DNA of 31,228 nucleotides from an uncultured bacterium (GTDB lineage Bacteria > Bacteroidota > Bacteroidia > Bacteroidales > Bacteroidaceae). Below the pieces are notes generated by a model, which was given only the letters and a program-made list of their open reading frames with translations, did no database searches and had not been told where the DNA came from. Shown one piece after another: positions 23,755 through 31,228 of the stretch. Made by a program: the position numbers and the translations under genes. The stretch lies in assembly GCA_905215555.1 (NCBI GenBank), contig CAJMQU010000053.1, positions 1 through 31,228 on the forward strand, read 5' to 3'. Position 1 is the stretch's first letter; each line of letters starts with the position of its first letter.

Positions 23755-26343
23755 TTATTCCTTCACCACAAAGTTACTCATGTAGAACGTAGGAGCAAAT
23801 CCAGGTTCGCTAGTACTTACATAACGGAATGCTACATATACTTTCTTGCCCACATAGTCGGCCATAGAAGAATGCATCTCAATCTCTTTTGAACTAGTAG
23901 GCCACTCAAAAGATAACGGGTCACTCCACGTTGCAGCCTGCAAAGCAGCAACCATTTCTTCTCTTTTCTCAGAAGTAGCAGGAATATAATCCTCAGACAC
24001 ATGTACAGATACAGCATTTTCAATCTTGCCTCCATACAGATAATCCGCCGAAGCCATGAACACCACCTGCGGAGCAATAGCCTCAGTAAGATCTATCTCA
24101 CCAGTAACAAGCCAAGCCTCCGTATCACGGTTACGCTGATAGTATCCACTTGCCTTAATACGAGTATAACCTACGCCATCACTCCATACATAGTTCATGC
24201 CGTCGAGTTCCACGTCCACTTTATGGGCACCATTGTGAACCACACCGGCAAAGTCATTACTATAGTACTCCTTAGCTTCCATCCAACTACCAGCAGTCTT
24301 TAAGAACGCCATTTCAGCAATTTTCATTTCAGTATTCATCTTCACCCATGCAGTACCATCAAAACCATATTCATCCGCCATCACTTTTTTATCCTTATTG
24401 CCAAAATAAGCCACTGCTTTGGTATCGCCACTCTGCGCATAAGGGAACATATTCTTCAGATAAATAGGTAATACAACATCAGCATCGCTTAAATAATCCA
24501 AACCGATAGAAGTATAATCAGCAGGCTGCATCACGCTGATACCTATACTTGCATTTTCTTTGTATGCCATCCAAGCCGAGCCGTCGTACTGATAAAGAGC
24601 AGCGGCATTGGATTTCACATCCGAAGCACGGGTAACGGCACGAGATATTGTCTTAGTAGCAGAAGCTTCACTCACCTTGACTGCCATAGTGTTAATATAC
24701 TTACCGCTACTTACACCCAATGTGTAACCTTCTACTATCACTTGCTTGCCGTTGAGTGATTCATCAATGATTCCAGCAATAGGATACTGAATACTACCCT
24801 GACACTTATCCGTACCCGAAATAATTACGTTATAATAAGTACCCGAGATACTCAACTTACCAGTATATTCCACATAAGCAACAAAAGGCGCAGTAAGATA
24901 TTCTTCCATTGCAGGAGCATCCAAAGTTAAAACTGTAGGAGCCTTAACGGTACCATCTGACAATTTCTCGCATACCGGCGTTGTTCCAAACTGATTAAAT
25001 CCAGCATAATTAGTAACTGCTCCAGATACCTTTACAATATCACCGGGAACAAAATCAAATCCATTTTTGTCAAATACCAAAATTGTTCCAGAGCCGTCAC
25101 TCAACAAGAATCCACGTTGATATTTTGCTACAACTTGTCCTTTTACAGTATATTCACCTGGTTTGGCGAGTGCAACCTCCCCTATCGGAGAGAAAGTTCT
25201 TTCCCCTACCGGCTCAACAGATGTTACCATAACATTATAACGGCTGGTCGCACCAATCAAATAACCGATTACTGTAACCTGCTGTCCACTCAAAGATTTG
25301 TCAATCACACCATCAAACGGATATGAAACAGATCCTTGTTTGGTTGCCCCACTCACATTCAGATTCACATAGTTGCCATCGATGACCAATTCACCTACAA
25401 TTTTCACATAGTGGAACCCGTCAACCTTCGCTACATAAGCATCCAATTGCGCTCCTGTATATTCTATTGGTTCCGGATAACTGAATGAATCAGCACGCCC
25501 CAATCTTGTTACAACAGAAGTATTGCCAAACTGCATCACATTAGCATATTTGCTAGTAGTTCCTTCTACAGTAACGATGTCACCTACCGTGTAATTTGGC
25601 TTCACATTAAGATAAACCAATATTTGTCCGCTATCATCGCTCAACAAAAATCCTCGTGCATAGGTTGCTATTACAGTACCCTGTACTTTATAATCTCCAG
25701 CCTCAGCCAAAGCGTCCGATATTTTATCTATTTGGTCAACCACTTCTCCTCCACCGCCAGTACTGGGTTCGGTTTCCGACCAAGCATAATTTACTTGGTA
25801 TACATCACCCTCCTTGGGACTCTTGACATTCTCTTTCAACAAAGTAGGAATTTGTTGCAATGTAGAAGGTGTGAGATACTTCACTACCATATTCTCACCC
25901 CATACTGCAGCATAATTATCGGAAGTAAGTTCAAAAACATTGGCCTCGTTTATCTTGGAGAGATATTCAGGTTGCTCCTTACCGATATTATACCGCACCA
26001 AAATTTTAGAGTTATCCGACAGATAAGGATAAAGTGAATCTACAAATGCAGGCAGATAATCTTCGGGAGCTACCATCTCAGTAAACATCTTAGTCTTTCC
26101 TAACTGGTTCAACGCCGTAAGATAAGTTTGGTTCTCCGGATCCTTGGAGAGAGCCAGCCCCTGATTCTTCGGCATAGAGGCTATTTTACCATAATGACCA
26201 TCAGCCAGTACGAGGGTATCCGTACGAACATCTATGATGGTTCCTTTCTCATCAAATCCGGGGAAATTGTCCTCGTTGTAGTCGCAAGCTCCGAGCGTAA
26301 ACAACGAAGCCAGTGCAGTTCCTAATAATATATGTTTCTTCAT
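23755..26343 (-). CDS. Large lipoprotein with duplicated OB-fold-like modules and a C-terminal jelly-roll-like domain
   Basis: The product is 862 residues, a probable outer-membrane lipoprotein (lipobox LGAC, Cys20, followed by DYNED). In order: an N-terminal region with LPAFVDSLYPY (97-107); a Gly-rich linker near 195-199; module 1 (211-378) and module 2 (391-560), which repeat at an exact 180-residue offset (RGFLLSD at 230 and 410). Each module looks like two OB folds (VxGTVxAxYxRGFLLSDxSGxILV...GDIVxVxG, then VGxLxIxGxYxNxxxSG). A second LPIYLKNMFPY copy (625-635) and two YDG/FDG(S/T)AW motifs follow, then a choice-of-anchor/DUF5017-like C-terminus (about 690-862). The OB parts resemble those accompanying extracellular nucleases such as YhcR. 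Position between the receptor and the nuclease suggests a nucleic-acid-binding role; this is inference. It starts 12 bp after the receptor stop. Confidence 0.75.
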   Translation of the reverse strand: MKKHILLGTALASLFTLGACDYNEDNFPGFDEKGTIIDVRTDTLVLADGHYGKIASMPKNQGLALSKDPENQTYLTALNQLGKTKMFTEMVAPEDYLPAFVDSLYPYLSDNSKILVRYNIGKEQPEYLSKINEANVFELTSDNYAAVWGENMVVKYLTPSTLQQIPTLLKENVKSPKEGDVYQVNYAWSETEPSTGGGGEVVDQIDKISDALAEAGDYKVQGTVIATYARGFLLSDDSGQILVYLNVKPNYTVGDIVTVEGTTSKYANVMQFGNTSVVTRLGRADSFSYPEPIEYTGAQLDAYVAKVDGFHYVKIVGELVIDGNYVNLNVSGATKQGSVSYPFDGVIDKSLSGQQVTVIGYLIGATSRYNVMVTSVEPVGERTFSPIGEVALAKPGEYTVKGQVVAKYQRGFLLSDGSGTILVFDKNGFDFVPGDIVKVSGAVTNYAGFNQFGTTPVCEKLSDGTVKAPTVLTLDAPAMEEYLTAPFVAYVEYTGKLSISGTYYNVIISGTDKCQGSIQYPIAGIIDESLNGKQVIVEGYTLGVSSGKYINTMAVKVSEASATKTISRAVTRASDVKSNAAALYQYDGSAWMAYKENASIGISVMQPADYTSIGLDYLSDADVVLPIYLKNMFPYAQSGDTKAVAYFGNKDKKVMADEYGFDGTAWVKMNTEMKIAEMAFLKTAGSWMEAKEYYSNDFAGVVHNGAHKVDVELDGMNYVWSDGVGYTRIKASGYYQRNRDTEAWLVTGEIDLTEAIAPQVVFMASADYLYGGKIENAVSVHVSEDYIPATSEKREEMVAALQAATWSDPLSFEWPTSSKEIEMHSSMADYVGKKVYVAFRYVSTSEPGFAPTFYMSNFVVKE
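24664..25713 (-). repeat. Tandem duplication encoding two 180-residue OB-fold-like modules
   Basis: Protein-level repeat: residues 211-378 and 391-560 of the lipoprotein align without gaps over their first 70 residues (GFLLSD, ILV, GDIV, QFG share identical spacing). The DNA copies have diverged, so the duplication is not recent. Confidence 0.8.
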
Positions 26344-26355
26344 AAATATGTTCGC

Positions 26356-29103
26356 TTAGAAATTAAACTTCAGTCTTACGCTATAAGTACGTCCCCAACC
26401 ATAGAGTACGCGTGTGGCAGTCTCCCAGTCGTGATTGCTTCCATCGCGGGCATCGGCTATATACTCCTGATTGAACAAGTTATTCACATTACCACTCAAC
26501 GTAGCACGTATCTTGCCCAAGTCGAAGGTATACCCTGCAGTGACATCGAATGTGCTCCACGAAGGAATCTCCCAAGGTTTTTCCACGACATAAGGTTCTT
26601 TCTGAGTAGCCTGACTTGCATCAATATCATAATCAGCATAGTTACGTGCAAAAAAGTTCCAATCAGCACTAAGGCGCAAGCCTTGTAGTGGACGGAATGT
26701 CAATCCCAAAGCAGCTGTAGTTTGAGCAGAACCACCTACCTGCACGTTATCCATTTTAATAGTATACTTGTACTGATCTGCATTGCTCATGTCGGTCACC
26801 ACTTCACCACGGCCGTTTGCCATAATCTGTCCTTCATTATTCATCATAAAGCCTTTTGCCGTTCCGTTCCAGCGCCAATCTCCCCAAGAGAGCATACCAT
26901 TAATCTCCATCCAGCGGAAAGGTTTGGCTAAGAAATCCACTTCCACACCCATATGGTTTGCTTGCGCGCCAGTCATATTCATTGTCCAGCGTTGAGAAGC
27001 TCCAGCTCCATCTTCATACGAACCAGTATCATATAGGGCCTTGTCTTTCCACATGGTATAATAAGCATTCACATTTGCTACTAAATAATGACTACGGTAT
27101 CCATAACCTAATTCAAAAGAATAAACTTTCTCATTTTTGGCATCGGGATTACGTTCGTGTGAACTTTGAGAATTGATAAAAGTATTATCGAAAATAGGAG
27201 CACGACTTATGAAACCTGTATTGAAGAATACGTTATTGTAATCGTCAAGATTATAATTCAAACCCGCTTTCACGTTTCCACCCAAATAATGCTCCTTCGA
27301 AGACATTTGTTTGTCACCACTATAGTAGAAACGGTCTTTACGCCAATAACTAGTGTTAGTAAGACCACCCGATACAAAAGCACTCACCTTATCTCTATTA
27401 TATTCCAACTGGGCAAAGCCACCTTCGTACATCACAAAACCATCGTAGTCACGACGAATCACATCACCTACGCCCAACTTTTGATTTACCCAAGAGGCAA
27501 CACCTCCATTCGCACTATTCGCCGCCAATACACTTTTACGATTGTAAGAATCTACATAATACTGTCCACCGAAAAGGTCAGTAATCACATTTTTATGCAA
27601 CCCTTTATAATAACGGAAGTCGATACCACCATAAAAATCAAAGTAATCATTGAACTTAGTGGTATAAGTAGAAATTAAACCTGTCCAGAAGTGATCGTTC
27701 GAAGCTTTATTCATAATCATCAGCGAACCGTTGTAGCCAGGCATACCGCTCACATTCACCGGATTAGTATAATTATCTGCATTAAGTTTATCTACAGCAT
27801 CGTAATCGAAAGTACCATCAGGGCAACGGAACTGAGTGTTCACTGTACCATCAGTAGCTGTACCATACCAAGAACTACTGTATCCTGTCACACCCGTACC
27901 GCTATAACCTGCACCCGTACCTATAGACATATAAGCGGCCGTACTGAGACTTGATTTATGGTTTATCTGCCACAAGTGATTAAGTGACATCTGCGGTTTA
28001 TGATACTCGTTACGAGAAGAATTCATCACTTGTCCGTTACGATAACCAAAAGTAGAGTTATAACGATAAGGGCTTTCTTCACCCATCCATTTCTTCACGT
28101 ACTGATATTCCTTAATATTCAACCCATTTGCCATATTACGCTGATTATGCCACTGAGGTGCACCAAAAGCAGTAAATGAAAGCTGATGATTATCATTAAA
28201 ACGCTTTGCCACACTCATAAACCAAGTATAGGCCTCAGATTCTGTACCTTGAATATAACCATCACGTTTATCCCTGGCACCCAACAAAGTAAAGGCCCAG
28301 CCATCCTTTGTAAGACCAGAAGATACACTAAACATCATCTTACTGTAACCGTCATTACCCATGCCATAAGAGATGAAACCGCCTTTCTTGGCATCAGTGG
28401 TCTTAGTGACGATATTTTGTGAACCACCCACCGAAGGAGTAGAAACCTTGCTGGCACCGAGTCCGCGTTGCACCTGAATGCTACTAGCCACATCAACCAG
28501 TCCGCCCCAGTTACTCATATAGACCTTCTGATTCTCCATACCATTCATAGGCACACCATTAATCATCATAGCTACATATTCTGATTTAAAGCCACGAATC
28601 TTTATGTTAGAATCACCATAACCACCGCCCTCATTGGAAGCATAAACTCCCGGTGTAGACTTCAAAAGCTGCGGTAACTCCTGAGAACCTATTTTATCTT
28701 CAATAGACACAGGATTAATAGTAGATACCGCTACCGGAGTCTTACGAGCCACAGCAACAGAGGAAGTAATCACAACGTCCTTCAGCATCACTGCATCAGG
28801 CTCCATTTTAATAGCACCCAAATCAACAGAAGCACCCTTCTGCGTTATTTTCTTCTTGAGGTCTTTGAAACCCACATACTTGAACACCAAGGTCCCACCC
28901 TGAGCAACATCTTGCTTAAAATAACCATCAATGTCGGTCACCGTACCTTGTGAAGTGCCTTCCACCATAATGGCAGCGCCCACCAACGGCTCACCTGTTT
29001 CTGAGTCAACAAGCTGCCCCCTCACTGTAGTCTGGGCAAATGCCGCAGCACTGAATACGGACAGCACAGCCACCAACAGGAAATGAATTAGATGTTTTTT
29101 CAT
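26356..29103 (-). CDS. TonB-dependent outer-membrane receptor with CarboxypepD_reg N-terminal domain
   Basis: This 915-residue active transporter of the outer membrane is driven by TonB-ExbBD. Signal peptide 1-23 (AAAFAQ); carboxypeptidase-regulatory-like domain about 25-105 (GQLVDSETGEPLVGAAI, GTVTDIDGYF); plug about 115-235 (LPQLLKSTPGVYASNEGG, IKIRGF, MMINGVPMNG, VQRGLG, GGSQNIVTK); a 22-strand-type barrel to the C-terminal Phe, with NNLFNQEYI near the end as in siderophore/vitamin-type receptors. It is shorter than SusC (about 1000) and has no SusD gene beside it. It is first in the three-gene unit with the OB-fold lipoprotein and the nuclease. The cargo is inferred from these neighbours; iron-chelate transport cannot be excluded. 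Confidence 0.9.
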   Translation of the reverse strand: MKKHLIHFLLVAVLSVFSAAAFAQTTVRGQLVDSETGEPLVGAAIMVEGTSQGTVTDIDGYFKQDVAQGGTLVFKYVGFKDLKKKITQKGASVDLGAIKMEPDAVMLKDVVITSSVAVARKTPVAVSTINPVSIEDKIGSQELPQLLKSTPGVYASNEGGGYGDSNIKIRGFKSEYVAMMINGVPMNGMENQKVYMSNWGGLVDVASSIQVQRGLGASKVSTPSVGGSQNIVTKTTDAKKGGFISYGMGNDGYSKMMFSVSSGLTKDGWAFTLLGARDKRDGYIQGTESEAYTWFMSVAKRFNDNHQLSFTAFGAPQWHNQRNMANGLNIKEYQYVKKWMGEESPYRYNSTFGYRNGQVMNSSRNEYHKPQMSLNHLWQINHKSSLSTAAYMSIGTGAGYSGTGVTGYSSSWYGTATDGTVNTQFRCPDGTFDYDAVDKLNADNYTNPVNVSGMPGYNGSLMIMNKASNDHFWTGLISTYTTKFNDYFDFYGGIDFRYYKGLHKNVITDLFGGQYYVDSYNRKSVLAANSANGGVASWVNQKLGVGDVIRRDYDGFVMYEGGFAQLEYNRDKVSAFVSGGLTNTSYWRKDRFYYSGDKQMSSKEHYLGGNVKAGLNYNLDDYNNVFFNTGFISRAPIFDNTFINSQSSHERNPDAKNEKVYSFELGYGYRSHYLVANVNAYYTMWKDKALYDTGSYEDGAGASQRWTMNMTGAQANHMGVEVDFLAKPFRWMEINGMLSWGDWRWNGTAKGFMMNNEGQIMANGRGEVVTDMSNADQYKYTIKMDNVQVGGSAQTTAALGLTFRPLQGLRLSADWNFFARNYADYDIDASQATQKEPYVVEKPWEIPSWSTFDVTAGYTFDLGKIRATLSGNVNNLFNQEYIADARDGSNHDWETATRVLYGWGRTYSVRLKFNF

Positions 29104-29116
29104 ACTTCTGTTTTTT

Positions 29117-29163
29117 GTTAATTAAATGTGTTAATTACGAATGTTAATTAAGTATTAAATACT
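29117..29163 (-). promoter_or_regulatory. Triple TAATTAAC repeat and palindrome in the receptor mRNA leader
   Basis: Three copies of TAATTAAC (minus strand; 29143-29150, 29130-29137, 29117-29124) recur at exactly 13 bp, preceded by the palindrome AGTATT-T-AATACT (29151-29163). All lie between the predicted start of transcription and the ATG. They could bind a repressor or an RNA-binding protein; this is inference. Confidence 0.5.
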
Positions 29164-29174
29164 GTTTTAAGACG

Positions 29175-29182
29175 CAAATATA
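29175..29182 (-). promoter_or_regulatory. -7 box of the receptor-nuclease operon
   Basis: TATATTTG on the minus strand fits TAnnTTTG and predicts a leader of about 65-70 nt. There is no TTTG at the -33 position, which would suit a promoter needing an activator. Confidence 0.5.
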
Positions 29183-29260
29183 ATTAATAAGATTTAGATT
29201 TGTATTACATTTCTGCTACAAAATTTTAGGGTATATAGGAGTTATTGAAACTTTTTGTAA

Positions 29261-29293
29261 CAAAAAAGCCCTACAAGATTTTTGCAGGGCTTT
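29261..29293 (-). terminator. Intrinsic terminator of ettA
   Basis: AAAGCCCT and AGGGCTTT pair (8 bp, extended past one mismatch) and, on the minus strand, are followed by TTTTTTG. It lies about 50 bp past the ettA stop and insulates the receptor operon. Confidence 0.8.
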
Positions 29294-29340
29294 CTATTTG
29301 TCATCAAAATATAATTTATGCTATCAGATTCTCACTGTTA

Positions 29341-31038
29341 TCAGTCATTCATCAGCTTTCTATAACGTACGCGGGTAGGTTCTTCTTTTCCTAAACGTTT
29401 CTGTTTATTTTCCTCATATTCTGAATAAGAGCCTTCGAAATAGAAGACATTAGAGTCACCTTCGAACGCAAGGATGTGCGTACAGATACGGTCGAGGAAC
29501 CAACGGTCATGGCTGATAATTACGGCACATCCGGCAAAATCTTCAAGACCTTCTTCAAGAGCACGGAGAGTGTTAACGTCGATATCATTGGTGGGCTCAT
29601 CCAATAACAGGACATTGCCCTCTTCCTTCAATGCCATAGCAAGGTGCAGACGGTTGCGTTCACCACCGGAAAGTACACCGCAGAGTTTTTCCTGATCGCC
29701 ACCGGAGAAATTGAAACGCGAAAGATAAGCACGGGCATTAATATCGCGACCGCCCATACGAATCAGCTCCGTACCACCGGAGATTACCTGATAAACACTC
29801 TTGTTCGGATCAATATCACTATGCTGCTGGTCTACATAAGCCACTTTTACAGTCTCCCCTACTTCGAACTCGCCTTTATCTACAGTTTCCAGACCCATAA
29901 TCAAGCGGAACAGTGTAGTTTTACCGGCACCATTAGGACCGATAACACCAACAATGCCGTTTGGCGGAAGCATGAAGTTGAGATCGTCAAACAGAAGTTT
30001 GTCACCATAGGCTTTCGCCACATGCTTGGCTTCAATAACCTTATTACCGAGGCGCGGACCATTGGGGATGAAGATTTCCAATTTCTCTTCTTTCTCCTTG
30101 ATGTCTTCGTTCATCAACTTATCGTAAGAGTTCAGACGTGCCTTACCCTTTGCCTGGCGAGCTTTGGGAGCCATACGAACCCACTCCAACTCACGTTCCA
30201 GAGTTTTGCGACGTTTGCTGGCTGTTTTCTCTTCCATTTCCATGCGCTTGGTCTTCTGTTCCAACCAGCTGGAATAGTTGCCTTTCCAGGGAATACCTTC
30301 GCCACGGTCGAGTTCGAGAATCCAACCTGCCACATGATCGAGGAAGTAGCGGTCGTGGGTTACAGCAATTACTGTACCCTCATATTGCTGCAAATGCTGT
30401 TCCAGCCAGTCAATGGACTCAGCATCGAGGTGGTTGGTAGGTTCGTCCAGCAATAGTACGTCGGGCTTCTGCAACAGCAGACGGCAAAGTGCCACACGGC
30501 GGCGTTCACCTCCTGAAAGATATTCCACAAGCTGATCTTCAGGCGGACAACGAAGAGCATCCATTGCACGCTCCAGTTTGCTGTCGAGGTTCCAGGCATC
30601 GGTTGCATCAATGATATCCTGAAGTTCTCCCTGACGGGCAAAAAGCTTATCCATCTTGTCGGAATCCTCATAGTATTCGGGTAACCCGAACTTCTGGTTG
30701 ATTTCCTCATACTCGGTGAGTGCGTCTACAATGGGCTGTACGCCTTCCATAACGATTTCTTTTACGGTCTTCGCAGGATCAAGATATGGCTCCTGAGCCA
30801 GATAGCCCACTGAGTAACCCGGTGAAAACACCACTTCGCCCTGATAAGACTTGTCCAGACCGGCGATAATCTTCAGCAAGGTGGATTTACCCGAACCATT
30901 CAGACCGATGATACCAATCTTTGCGCCATAAAAGAACGAAAGGTAGATGTTCTTCAATACCTGCTTGTTGTTCTGCTGAATGGTCTTGTTCAGCCCTACC
31001 ATAGAAAAGATAATCTTTTTATCGTCAACTGTTGCCAT
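29341..31038 (-). CDS. ettA: Energy-dependent translational throttle protein EttA (ABC-F ATPase)
   Basis: This 565-residue ribosome-associated ABC-F protein binds the E site and gates the first elongation step according to ATP/ADP. It has two ABC modules without membrane segments: Walker A GLNGSGKS (45-52), signature LSGGE (174-178), Walker B LLLDEPTNHLD with Glu199; second Walker A GPNGAGKT (367-374), LSGGE (456-460), LLLDEPTNDID with Glu481. The EttA-type arm insert (about 95-140) and the charged inter-domain linker (about 255-320) are present. The length matches E. coli EttA (555). It is monocistronic and divergent from tRNA-Lys, with a TATCTTTG box at 31100-31107. Confidence 0.93.
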   Translation of the reverse strand: MATVDDKKIIFSMVGLNKTIQQNNKQVLKNIYLSFFYGAKIGIIGLNGSGKSTLLKIIAGLDKSYQGEVVFSPGYSVGYLAQEPYLDPAKTVKEIVMEGVQPIVDALTEYEEINQKFGLPEYYEDSDKMDKLFARQGELQDIIDATDAWNLDSKLERAMDALRCPPEDQLVEYLSGGERRRVALCRLLLQKPDVLLLDEPTNHLDAESIDWLEQHLQQYEGTVIAVTHDRYFLDHVAGWILELDRGEGIPWKGNYSSWLEQKTKRMEMEEKTASKRRKTLERELEWVRMAPKARQAKGKARLNSYDKLMNEDIKEKEEKLEIFIPNGPRLGNKVIEAKHVAKAYGDKLLFDDLNFMLPPNGIVGVIGPNGAGKTTLFRLIMGLETVDKGEFEVGETVKVAYVDQQHSDIDPNKSVYQVISGGTELIRMGGRDINARAYLSRFNFSGGDQEKLCGVLSGGERNRLHLAMALKEEGNVLLLDEPTNDIDVNTLRALEEGLEDFAGCAVIISHDRWFLDRICTHILAFEGDSNVFYFEGSYSEYEENKQKRLGKEEPTRVRYRKLMND

Positions 31039-31099
31039 AAAGTTTTTAAGTGTATTATATTAATAATGTATATTCCATCCCAAATAGAAGAATCTTGGG

Positions 31100-31107
31100 C
31101 AAAGATA
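31100..31107 (-). promoter_or_regulatory. -7 box of ettA
   Basis: TATCTTTG on the minus strand, 62 bp before the ATG. No matching -33 box is seen. It lies just upstream of the -33 box of the divergent tRNA promoter. Confidence 0.5.
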
Positions 31108-31126
31108 ACAAAAAAAGAGAAATCTT

Positions 31127-31157
31127 TTTGTATTTACGAAAAATGTATCTATCTTTG
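31127..31157 (+). promoter_or_regulatory. Promoter of the tRNA-Lys gene
   Basis: TTTG (31127-31130), a 19-bp spacer and TATCTTTG (31150-31157) make one of the best consensus promoters in the window, 26 bp before the mature tRNA end. Confidence 0.7.
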
Positions 31158-31183
31158 CGCCCGCTTAACAGCGATAAAGGTTT

Positions 31184-31228
31184 GATTCGCTAGCTCAGCA
31201 GGTAGAGCACAACACTTTTAATGTTGGG
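31184..31228 (+). tRNA. tRNA-Lys (anticodon UUU), 5' part only, cut by the window edge
   Basis: The 5' acceptor strand GATTCGC, the D-arm GCTCAGCAGGTAGAGC and the anticodon arm CAACA-CTTTTAA-TGTTG are all present. The loop CTTTTAA places TTT at positions 34-36, decoding lysine AAA/AAG. The variable loop, T-arm and 3' acceptor strand lie beyond the window. Confidence 0.93.

Noticed and set aside
23755..26343. SusD-family glycan-binding lipoprotein
   Set aside because: There is no helical TPR-like pattern; the protein is beta-rich with OB-like repeats and a jelly-roll-like C-terminus.
29644..30456. A 270-codon open frame on the plus strand inside ettA
   Set aside because: It is antisense to conserved ABC-F motifs and has no recognisable domain.

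Overview
The window reads as chromosomal DNA of a Bacteroides-type organism (Bacteroidetes, gut lineage). Many starts lack a Shine-Dalgarno sequence. Several genes are preceded by the Bacteroidetes -7 box TAnnTTTG, in some cases with a TTTG -33 box about 20 bp upstream. Outer-membrane and lipoprotein genes are abundant, including a TonB-dependent receptor with a carboxypeptidase-regulatory-like N-terminal domain and a CarboxypepD_reg/DUF5686 protein. No phage, insertion sequence, CRISPR array or rRNA was seen. The right edge cuts a tRNA-Lys(UUU).

Layout. 1-1.6 kb: an exported C1B (bleomycin-hydrolase type) peptidase on the minus strand with its terminator. 1.8-7.1 kb, plus strand: a small Omp85-type barrel, a membrane family 2 glycosyltransferase, and a soluble multi-PAS hybrid histidine kinase. 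7.2-9.0 kb, minus: a carboxyltransferase homologous to pyruvate carboxylase subunit B / oxaloacetate decarboxylase alpha that has lost the biotin-attachment lysine. 9.0-10.2 kb: an intergenic 21-bp tandem repeat, then a lone ECF sigma factor divergent from an M16 metalloprotease (10.2-13.1 kb). 13.1-16 kb: a small AT-rich inverted repeat, a TRIC/UPF0126 membrane protein (minus), a divergent UDP-GlcNAc 2-epimerase homologue (plus) and a family 2 glycosyltransferase (minus). 16-22.2 kb, plus: a DUF5686 outer-membrane protein closely followed by rarA, then a D-2-hydroxyacid dehydrogenase closely followed by a membrane-anchored EEP-fold phosphodiesterase.

22.4-29.1 kb, minus, is the most interesting part. 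A TonB-dependent receptor, a large lipoprotein with tandem OB-fold-like modules, and a lipoprotein DNA/RNA non-specific endonuclease lie in that order and look like one transcription unit, with no SusD partner. I infer a cell-surface system for binding, cutting and importing extracellular nucleic acid. It carries a triple 8-bp repeat at 13-bp period in its predicted mRNA leader and a perfect hairpin before the nuclease gene. The right end (29.3-31.2 kb) holds ettA, divergent from tRNA-Lys.

Two further points deserve attention. The carboxyltransferase homologue lacks both the biotinyl lysine and the catalytic threonine of its family. The epimerase homologue lacks two of the four residues known to be catalytic in WecB. 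Both otherwise look intact and not like pseudogenes. All domain calls come from reading motifs; no database search was run.
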